From the NCBI GenBank assembly GCA_023253575.1, contig JALRGB010000021.1:1-7173 (forward strand): a stretch of DNA of 7,173 bases. The letters are read 5' to 3'. The DNA is from Verrucomicrobiales bacterium (GTDB lineage Bacteria; Verrucomicrobiota; Verrucomicrobiia; Verrucomicrobiales; V1-33). Made by a program: the position numbers and the translations under genes. Below the pieces are notes generated by a model. It did not search any database. It was not told the origin of the DNA and saw nothing but the letters and a program-made list of their open reading frames with translations. Of this stretch, positions 1-7,000 are shown in pieces (position 1 is the first letter of the stretch; each line of letters begins with the position of its first letter).

Positions 1-225
1 CGAGCGGTTGGTTTTGGCATTGGCTGACTCGGTCGGTCTGGTATGGATAAGGGTGTTGGGGCTATGCAGGGAGCGGTGATGCTGATGGAGCTTCGGTTTC
101 GAGCAGAATCGCCTAGCCCTGATAATTCAAAATTTGACCAGAGGACGACCGCGTCGCTCTGGCATTCACTTATTGGTTTTCGCCTTATTTGTTTCTGTCC
201 ATTTTTTCGCGCTTTATAAACTTAT
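1..225. other. Upstream region without a supported gene
   Basis: No convincing gene is seen here. The plus strand has a short in-frame ORF at 43-219 (58 codons) with no recognisable protein features, and a 25-codon tail open from the left edge that stops at 77-79. The minus strand has only fragments. From about position 120 the sequence becomes visibly richer in A and T than the coding regions, as expected for a promoter or leader ahead of the gene at 226. A TATAAA hexamer lies at 215-220, but it is so close to the ATG that it could serve only a near-leaderless transcript, and no good -35 element sits at the proper distance. A TTGACC hexamer at 134-139 has no matching -10 element. Confidence 0.5.
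127..137. promoter_or_regulatory. Small AT-rich inverted repeat, possible operator
   Basis: TCAAA and TTTGA flank a single central A, giving a perfect 5+1+5 palindrome about 90 bp before the GH32 start codon. It lies in the AT-rich part of the upstream region. Sugar-hydrolase operons are often controlled by regulators that bind short palindromes, which is the only reason to list it. A palindrome this short can easily occur by chance in AT-rich DNA, and no regulator gene is visible in the window. Confidence 0.15.
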
Positions 226-2376
226 ATGAACACACAGCTGATGACTGCTGCCTTCTTTCTGTCATGTCTGGTCTCTGCCGCGGCCACGGAGGATAAGGTG
301 CTGGCTGATTTTGAAAACGGCTCGTATGCGCCATGGACGGTGACGGGTGAGGCCTTTGGGGCTGGTCCTGCGTCAGGTCCCTTACCGGGGCAGATGAATG
401 TCGAGGGGTTTCAAGGGAAGGGGCTGGTAAATTCGTTTTATGCTGGCGATGATTCGACTGGTTTGCTGGTGTCACCGGCCTTCAAGATTGAGCGATCCTT
501 TATTTCCTTTTTGATTGGTGGCGGCCGGAGTGACCGGCTGGCCTTGCAATTGCTGGTTGACGGCCGGGTCGTCCGCAGTGCGACCGGGCCGAACGACAAG
601 CAAGGTGGCAGCGAGACGTTGGCGCCGGAGTCGTGGGAGGTGGGCGAGTTTGCCGGAATGATGGCCACGTTGCGCATCGTGGACGAGGCGACTGGCGGTT
701 GGGGGCACATCAATGTCGATCACATTGTCCAGACGGATGTGAAGCCGAAGGGATTCGTCAACGATATGGCGCGCACATTCACTGCCACCTCGCGTTACCT
801 ACATATTCCGGTGAAAAATGGGGCGGCTAAGCGCGTGGTTACGTTGCTGGTGGACGGGCAGCGGGTTGTCCGCAACGACATTGAGCTTGCCGATGCTGCG
901 CCCGACTGGTGGGCCCCGATGGATGTCAGTGCTTGGAAGGGTCAGTCGCTCACGTTGCGGGTGGACAGGCTACGGGAGGATTCTGCGGCGCTCAGCAGCA
1001 TTGAGCAGAGCGACGTGCTCAAGGAGGCGGACAGCTTGTACCGTGAACCGCTTCGCGGGCAGTTTCACTTTTCGCCGCAGCGCGGCTGGAACAACGACCC
1101 CAACGGCTGCGTGTTTTATAATGGCGAATATCATCTTTTCTTTCAGCACAACCCCTATGGATGGGGATGGGGCAACATGCATTGGGGCCACGCGGTCAGC
1201 AAAGACCTCGTTCATTGGGAGGAACTGGGCGATAAATTACTGCCCGACGACATGGGTCCAATGTTCAGCGGCAGTGCGGTCGTGGATTGGAAAAATACCA
1301 GTGGGTTCGGCAAGGACGGCCAGCCGCCACTCGTGCTCTTTTACACCGCCGCCGGCAACCCGGCGACGCAATGTCTCGCCTATAGCACCGACGGCCGAAC
1401 ATTTACCAAATACCATGCCAACCCAGTGGTGAAAGAAATCACCGGCGGCAATCGCGATCCGAAAGTCATCTGGCACGAGCCGACCCAGCAGTGGGTGATG
1501 GTTCTCTACGTTGAATGGCAGCAGCGGCACACCGTCCACTTTTTCACATCGCCAAACCTCAAAGACTGGCAGCTGGCTAGCATCAGCGATGGCGATAAGA
1601 CCGGCGGTCGCTATCTCTACGAATGCCCTGATTTTTTCGAGTTGCCAGTCGACGGTGATGCCACGCGGAAAAAGTGGGTGCTGCTGGGTGCAGACAGTCA
1701 ATATGCGACGGGCTCATTCGACGGAAAATCATTTTTGCCTGATGCCGTGCGCTTGCCGGGTCATCGGGGCCGGGGGTTTTACGCGGCGCAGTCGTTCAGC
1801 GATGTGCCTGACGGGCGGCGTCTATTCATTGGCTGGTGGCAGACCGAGACCAAAGGTATGCCCTTCAACCAAAGCATGACCGTGCCGCTGGAGCTCAAGC
1901 TGGCGCAAACCACCGACGGCCCGCGCCTGACGTTCATGCCCGTCAAAGAACTCGAGGCGCTGCGCACGAAGTCTCATCGCTTTGATCCGATGACGCTGGC
2001 TCCTGGCGATAAAAATCCACTCGGCGCCATCGGGGCTGAGCTGGTCGAGGTGCGCGTCGAATTCGAGCCGCATAAGGCGAAGGAAATCGCCCTCAAGATC
2101 CGTGGCATCACCGTCGACTATGACGTGGCGAAGCAGGAACTTATCGTGGCTGGTCATCGAGCGGCCGCGCCGTTGAGAGATGGGAAACAACGACTTGTGA
2201 TTTATTGCGACCGCACGGGTGTCGAAGTTTTCGCCAGCGACGGGCTTTGTTATGTCCCGATGCCGTTTCTGGTCAAACCGGACGAGCGGAGCGTTTCCTT
2301 CGAAACGCGCGGCGGGGCGGCCCATGTAACCGCTCTTGAGGTTCACGAACTACGGTCGGCGTGGACACGACCCTAA
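226..2376 (+). CDS. Secreted GH32 fructan hydrolase (levanase/inulinase/sucrase type) with DUF4980-like domain
   Basis: This is a complete 716-residue glycoside hydrolase family 32 enzyme, expected to hydrolyse beta-fructosidic bonds in levan, inulin or sucrose outside the cytoplasm. Residues 1-20 form a hydrophobic signal-like segment ending SAAA, with no basic residue before the core. Residues 25-170 form a beta-sandwich of the type often placed ahead of GH32 domains (motif FLIGGG). Residues 174-280 match the DUF4980 pattern (YLHIPVKNG at 191-199, WW at 228-229). The five-bladed catalytic domain follows: WNNDPNG at 288-294 (nucleophile D291), FSGSAVV at 347-353, RDP at 410-412 (transition-state stabiliser D411) and YECPDF at 465-470 (acid/base E466). 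A C-terminal beta-sandwich runs from about 560. The start is forced: the upstream in-frame stop is at 217-219 and ATG 226 is the first start. No Shine-Dalgarno sequence is present. Family assignment is very secure; the choice among levan, inulin and sucrose, and exo versus endo action, cannot be read from sequence. Confidence 0.96.
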   Translation: MNTQLMTAAFFLSCLVSAAATEDKVLADFENGSYAPWTVTGEAFGAGPASGPLPGQMNVEGFQGKGLVNSFYAGDDSTGLLVSPAFKIERSFISFLIGGGRSDRLALQLLVDGRVVRSATGPNDKQGGSETLAPESWEVGEFAGMMATLRIVDEATGGWGHINVDHIVQTDVKPKGFVNDMARTFTATSRYLHIPVKNGAAKRVVTLLVDGQRVVRNDIELADAAPDWWAPMDVSAWKGQSLTLRVDRLREDSAALSSIEQSDVLKEADSLYREPLRGQFHFSPQRGWNNDPNGCVFYNGEYHLFFQHNPYGWGWGNMHWGHAVSKDLVHWEELGDKLLPDDMGPMFSGSAVVDWKNTSGFGKDGQPPLVLFYTAAGNPATQCLAYSTDGRTFTKYHANPVVKEITGGNRDPKVIWHEPTQQWVMVLYVEWQQRHTVHFFTSPNLKDWQLASISDGDKTGGRYLYECPDFFELPVDGDATRKKWVLLGADSQYATGSFDGKSFLPDAVRLPGHRGRGFYAAQSFSDVPDGRRLFIGWWQTETKGMPFNQSMTVPLELKLAQTTDGPRLTFMPVKELEALRTKSHRFDPMTLAPGDKNPLGAIGAELVEVRVEFEPHKAKEIALKIRGITVDYDVAKQELIVAGHRAAAPLRDGKQRLVIYCDRTGVEVFASDGLCYVPMPFLVKPDERSVSFETRGGAAHVTALEVHELRSAWTRP

Positions 2377-2412
2377 TCAGGAAGGCGTTCAGGCATTCAG
2401 TCATTCATCACC
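2377..2412 (+). promoter_or_regulatory. Short intercistronic spacer with CATTCA direct repeat and no ribosome binding site at usual distance
   Basis: The spacer between the two hydrolase genes contains CATTCA twice (2394-2399 and 2402-2407) directly ahead of ATG 2413. The only purine-rich Shine-Dalgarno-like run, AGGAAGG at 2379-2385, ends 27 bases before the ATG, too far for normal use. No in-frame ATG, GTG or TTG exists between the GH32 stop and 2413. Translation probably starts without a canonical Shine-Dalgarno, as is common in some Bacteroidota and Verrucomicrobiota. Confidence 0.4.
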
Positions 2413-3945
2413 ATGCCATTCTTCTTTCACACGCGGTGGGTGGGGGCACTGCTAAAGCGCTACCTCTGGGCTGCGGGCGCGATCGTCCATTTCTGGAGTA
2501 TTCCACTGCCAGCGCAGCCGCCGATGGATCCGTTTCCGTCGACCTTTGCCGATCCGGCGGTGCCTTTGCTGCAGCTGCCGACGGACTTTCGTGCTCGTCG
2601 AACGTCGGCGAACATGACCCTGACGCCGGACAAGGCCGTTGAAATCTTTAACGCCTCGGGAGCGGGTTGCGTGCGCCATCTGTGGTTCGTCTTCGGGGAA
2701 AAAGACATCGATGATGTATCGATCGAAATCACGGTGGATGGGGCGGCTGAGCCTCAGGTCAACATGCCATTTCGTTCGTTTTTTGGGGTGCTGTTGGGCT
2801 TTGAAGATTATCATATCGACAGCGCTGGCCTCGTGAATTTCCCGAACTTCACGGTGACGAACGACCCGATGATTCCCAAAAAGGCGTCGCCTGGATGGAA
2901 CCTTTATTTACCAATCCCGTTCTCCAACGGCTGTCGCATCGTGCTGCGGGCGGGTTCCCCGAAAAACGGGGGCGGCATGATCGATTGGCAACAGTATCGC
3001 GAAGGGGTGGAGCTGACCGCACTTCGTTTTCACTCGCAGCGGAACATCGTGCAGCCTGGTACGCCCTCCGAGCCGTTTCCCATCGCGGAGGCGGAAGGAG
3101 TCGGGTTTCTCGCCGGTTATATCATGGGATGGCGGCAGCGCGATCGTAGCGACATGGTCTTTCACAATAGCGGGACCCGGATGCTCATCGATGGCCAGAC
3201 CGACCCTCATGTGATCTCTGGTCACAATGTCGAGGATGACTTCGGCTTCTCGTGGGGATTCAATCAGTATCAGACTCGTTGGGCGGGTTGTCCTTATCGT
3301 GACAACCGGGGCCGCACGGATCAGGATGGTGTTTTCTACCGCTTCTTCGGCCCAGATCCGATTACCTTCCGTTCATCGTTGATTTTTACCTCCGCGGCGC
3401 GGCCGGACGACTGCGAGGCGGTTTCTTATTTCTACAAAGTGCCGGGTTCGAAAGCTCCGTCGATCGTGACGCCGACCGACTGGCAAGTCGTAGGACCGTT
3501 TCCAGACGGCACGGAGATGGAGGCGTTCCAGAAACCAGCTGACGACCTCGTACGACAGCTCTCGCTGGGCGACTGGGCCGAATCAGTGACTGTGGGCGCC
3601 AAGGAGTTGACGACTCATCGTCTGACCCCGAAATTTGGATGGGTCCGGCTCGAAGGCGTGTATCAAACCCGCTATCCATACCCGCGAACTGATCACTCGT
3701 GCTATGTTCGCGGCACCTTGACCAGCGGATCGGCACGTTCGGCCACGCTCCGACTCGGTTTGGACAACTGGGCTATCGTGTACTTAAACGGGCAACAAGT
3801 GGCCCTGCTTGATCATAGCGAGGAATTTCAAACAGCAGAGATTCCCGTCACGCTGCAGGAAGGCGATAACCAGCTCCTGATCAAAACGAACAACCAGCAA
3901 AATCGCGACCGCCAGCTCTGGGCTATTCACTGCGCGGTGGAATGA
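2413..3945 (+). CDS. DUF2961/GH172-like protein with C-terminal beta-sandwich domain
   Basis: This 510-residue protein resembles the DUF2961 family, now glycoside hydrolase family 172, whose characterised members act on difructose dianhydrides or arabinofuranosides. Residues 1-34 look like a signal peptide (R8, K15, R16, hydrophobic 17-32, LPA before Q35). Core landmarks are GAGCVRHLWFVF at 83-94 (family pattern: G-x-I-x-H-x-W), VNMPFRSFFG at 116-125 (family pattern: V-x-x-P-x-x-x-FFG), GHNVEDDFG at 270-278 in the place of the usual G-T-E-D-Y-F, and YRFFGPDPITF at 309-319. From W357 (WQVVGPF) to the end is a jelly-roll-like module with LDNWAIVYLNG at 450-460, typical of sugar-binding beta-sandwiches. 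The gene follows the GH32 stop by 36 bp in the same frame, with no other start between them, so co-transcription is likely. ATG 2413 lacks a Shine-Dalgarno; M38 (2524) is an alternative that would remove the signal peptide. Family assignment is good, but activity and substrate are inferred and the motifs are divergent. Confidence 0.85.
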   Translation: MPFFFHTRWVGALLKRYLWAAGAIVHFWSIPLPAQPPMDPFPSTFADPAVPLLQLPTDFRARRTSANMTLTPDKAVEIFNASGAGCVRHLWFVFGEKDIDDVSIEITVDGAAEPQVNMPFRSFFGVLLGFEDYHIDSAGLVNFPNFTVTNDPMIPKKASPGWNLYLPIPFSNGCRIVLRAGSPKNGGGMIDWQQYREGVELTALRFHSQRNIVQPGTPSEPFPIAEAEGVGFLAGYIMGWRQRDRSDMVFHNSGTRMLIDGQTDPHVISGHNVEDDFGFSWGFNQYQTRWAGCPYRDNRGRTDQDGVFYRFFGPDPITFRSSLIFTSAARPDDCEAVSYFYKVPGSKAPSIVTPTDWQVVGPFPDGTEMEAFQKPADDLVRQLSLGDWAESVTVGAKELTTHRLTPKFGWVRLEGVYQTRYPYPRTDHSCYVRGTLTSGSARSATLRLGLDNWAIVYLNGQQVALLDHSEEFQTAEIPVTLQEGDNQLLIKTNNQQNRDRQLWAIHCAVE

Positions 3946-3974
3946 TAGGAACGGTAGGTCTGGTGGAACCTCCT

Positions 3975-3990
3975 CTGCCAAAAGGGGCAG
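3975..3990. terminator. Weak stem-loop, possible terminator element
   Basis: CTGCC (3975-3979) pairs with GGCAG (3986-3990) around a six-base loop, 30 bp after the stop of the plus-strand gene. No T-run follows on either strand, so it does not qualify as a classical intrinsic terminator. Position is the main argument. Confidence 0.25.
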
Positions 3991-3998
3991 TGTCTATC

Positions 3999-4021
3999 AG
4001 CCCGGCGTGAAACTCCGGGTT
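3999..4021. terminator. GC stem-loop between convergent genes, possible bidirectional terminator
   Basis: CCCGG (4001-4005) pairs with CCGGG (4015-4019) around a nine-base loop, and the stem extends by a G-T and an A-T pair at its base (3999-4000 with 4020-4021). It is placed centrally between the two convergent stops. There is no T-tract on either side, so any termination would be weak or factor-assisted. Confidence 0.3.
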
Positions 4022-4062
4022 CGGGAGTGAGGAAACGGCTGCGATCTTAAGGAACGCTGGAC

Positions 4063-7000
4063 TCACGGCTGGACGAGTACGCGAAGGAACCGATCTGATT
4101 CGGCTGGCAGTTTAAACTCGATGGTGCGCTGAGCGGCGGTGGCGGCGATTGTTTGGTGATTGATCCAGAAGACTAATTCTCGGCTCCATTGGAGGGTGGC
4201 GGTCCGTTGGGCGGGCAGGACGAGGCGCACGGTGGTTTGAGTGGCGGTGGCCTCGACGAGTTCGAGTTCCAGTGAGCTGGTGGCTTGGCGCGGGTGGGTG
4301 CCGGCGGCGTATTCTTCCTGATTGGAGTGGCCGTCGCCATCGGTATCGGCCGGGCCGTCGGATGGATCCTCGGGATTGAAAGCGTGGGTGATTTCCCAGT
4401 CGAGCGGCAGGCCATCGCCATCGCCATCGGCGTTGATGAACTCGAAAGTCGGTGCGGCGTAGCGGTCGGCGGGGCCGCCGTCGACGGTGCCGGGAAACTG
4501 CGCGGCCGGGCCGTGGCGTCCGCCGCCGATGAAGCGGATGAGTCCACCTCCGGTGTCGCTGGTCCAGACGGGGGCGGCGATGCCGGCGTTTCCATTGGGC
4601 TCACTGGCTGAATAACCGTAAGCCACCGTGGTGTATGTTCCCGGAACCAGTACCAATGGGGTGGTGAGATCTTTAAACCGGCTGGAGGTGCCAGCGGCCA
4701 GCGTGCCGGGGGCGGCGGTGGTGAATGTCATGGACCTGAGGAGCTGTGGCGACGGCAGACTGCGCCACAGTTGGGCGGTGAGTGTGTTGCTTAATCCGTT
4801 CGAGCCGCTATCGAATACACCAAGACGCGTCACCACGATGGGGGTTAGGACCTCAAAATCGTGACCCAGACTGCCGTTGTAATTTTGTTGTCCGACCGTG
4901 CCTGCGGGCACCTGACAGGCGATAACCGGGCTGGCGGGGGTGATTCCCACGACGACGATGCCCGAGGGCGGTGAGACCGAGGAAAGCCCAGTGACGTCGA
5001 TGGCGCGGACGGTCACGCGGTGTTGGCCGGCCGGGCTGGCGTTCCATGGCAGGCGCCATGGCGGGGAAGTCGCGGTACCGACGACGATACCATCGACAAG
5101 GAATTCGAGCCGTTCGATCATGCCTTCGGGATCGATGGCGGCGGCTTCCAGCATGATCGAATCGTTTTCGGTGACGCGTGTGTACGGCTTGGGCGAAAGC
5201 AGGGCCGCCAGTGGCGGGTCATTGGTCAGGGTGAGAGAAATTTCTGCAGTGGCGGCCGCGAGGCGGTTGTCGACGGCAATTAGCCGCAGCGCGTGCGGGC
5301 CGGGATCGACGGATGACCAGGTGAAAGCATATGGGGCGGCGGTATCGACATCGATGACCACGCCATCGACCTCGAGGGCGATGAGGGAGATGGTGCCATC
5401 GGGATCGGCGGCGTTGACCGAGAAGGTGAGTGGTCGACCGGCGGCGGTGACGGTGCCTTGGGCGGGGCTCAGGATCGAGACGGATGGCGATTGATTTGGG
5501 GACGGGTTGGTTCCTGGCGACGGGGCCTCGGTGCTCCAAGAGGATGCCTCGCGACCGTCTTGGGTGGGGGCGGTGCGCACGAGGGCCGGACCGCCGCCGT
5601 CGGCGATTTCCGGCCATGGAGTCGTATCGGTGTAGTTGACGCTTTCGAGGACGATTTCCGGCTGGAAGCCGAAGTCTGGCCCTGGGGTGGCGACTGGCGG
5701 CAGGGGGCGAATGATCTGCACATTTCCTTGGGATTTTGACAAACGGCCGGACCAAGGGCCAAGGATGCGGGTATTCGGGGGCGACTGATAGCGCGAGGCA
5801 TGGTCTTGCGGGCTGGTTGAGGCAATGACGATTCTTTCAGCGGGTGCCAGCAGGGTGCCGTCGGGCACGGTGAAATTTGCATCGCCAGCGAGACGCCAGC
5901 CGGTGAGGTCGACGGTGGCGTTGCTCGTATTGAGCCATTCCACAAATTCATAACCGGATTCGTTGCCGGGCTTCTTCCCGGGCACGTCTGGCGGGTGGTA
6001 ATTGATTTCGCTGACGATGACGGGACCGACTACCGGCACGTTGCTGGGAGTGGGTGGCGTGGGCTCGATGCGGACGAAGACTGCGCCAGTGGCGCGTTCG
6101 ACTAGGCCCCACGGGTGGCCGTCCCATGCTCCGTAGGACTGGCGGCTGCGGTGCGTGCCGTCATGTGAGAGATAGACCTTGCCGCCACGCAGCGTATTCA
6201 GGGCGAAAGGCAGCGTTTCGGCCGCGATGACCCGGGTGCCTCCGGGCGGGACCGCGCCAAAACCCGCAGGCACCACAAATTGATTCAAGCGATCGAGAGT
6301 GTCGCTGAGCCCCCAGCCATCAATGACGACCGGCGTGCTGCTGCGGTTGAATACCTCGATGTCTGGAAACACCCGGCTGATGACGATATCGTTAAGGAAG
6401 AAGGCATTGGGTTCGCCTGGAGTGGCGTGCTGGGGAAAGCGGGCCACGGGTCCGACGCCATCTGGGAGTCGGCCTTCGGCGACCCCTGATTCCTGTGGAC
6501 CGAAAGTGACAGTGTCGATGAATTTTCCTTCCGCATCAGCGACTATGATTGTTTCACCATTACTACTCAATTTAAATACGGTATGGTTAGGACCGGGACT
6601 GCGGTCGGCGACGAACTGCTGAAACCCACCGGGACCGATGAACGAATGGACTGGCAGAGAAGTGATCTCAGAGCTGCGGCGCAACTGCACGCCGGCCAGA
6701 CTGACGGGTTGGTGGCTGGTATTGACGATCTCGAACCAGTCAGCGCCGTCGGGGTTGGAAGCCATCCATTCATTGATTCTTAATCCGGTCGGCGGGCCGG
6801 TGGGGTCAGCCTGGTGGCCGGCGCCGGGCGTAGGGATGCCGAGTTCCCAGCCGCCGGGGCCACGGCTGGTCGATCGGTTATCGGCCTGTGGACCGAAGGC
6901 GAGAGCGTCAGCGACGGTGCCATCGCGGTGCAGGAGGACGACCGTCTGGCCATCGCCATCGAGCCGGAACGGGGCGTCTTCATCCAAAGTGACTGATAAG

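Larger units (their letters stand above)
3946..4062. other. Convergent intergenic region
   Basis: This gap separates the stop of the plus-strand GH172-like gene from the stop of the minus-strand modular protein. It holds two short stem-loops listed separately and no open reading frame of note. Its position between facing genes makes it the expected site of transcription termination for both. Confidence 0.6.

Noticed and set aside
43..219. 58-codon plus-strand ORF (ATG 43, also ATG 64) ending just before the GH32 start
   Set aside because: Cys/Phe/Arg-rich translation with no recognisable motif or ribosome binding site, running through the AT-rich upstream region; most likely chance.
215..220. 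TATAAA as a -10 promoter element for the GH32 gene
   Set aside because: Only five bases separate it from the ATG and no -35 element is found at the right spacing; kept only as a remark.
226..270. Lipoprotein signal at FLSC (residues 11-14) of the GH32 enzyme
   Set aside because: F and L at -3 and -2 fit the lipobox poorly and the preceding segment has no basic residue; ordinary secretion is at least as likely.
818..1432. 204-codon plus-strand ORF in another frame of the GH32 gene
   Set aside because: Arg/Ser/Thr-rich frame-shifted reading of the real catalytic domain; no frameshift is needed to explain the GH32 frame.
1237..1701. 154-codon minus-strand ORF inside the GH32 catalytic domain
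   Set aside because: Antisense to the conserved FSGSAVV, RDP and EC motifs; explained by codon bias.
1822..2346. 174-codon minus-strand ORF inside the GH32 gene
   Set aside because: Lies antisense to a gene with strong family motifs; its translation is low-complexity and shows no domain. Shadow of GC-rich coding.
4411..4431. GCCATC triplet-like tandem repeat, considered as a microsatellite
   Set aside because: It is simply the DNA coding for the Asp-Gly calcium-binding loop on the minus strand.
4940..5494. 184-codon plus-strand ORF antisense to the large modular protein
   Set aside because: Ser/Arg/Val-rich, no motif; the minus-strand frame has clear Ig-like domains throughout this stretch.
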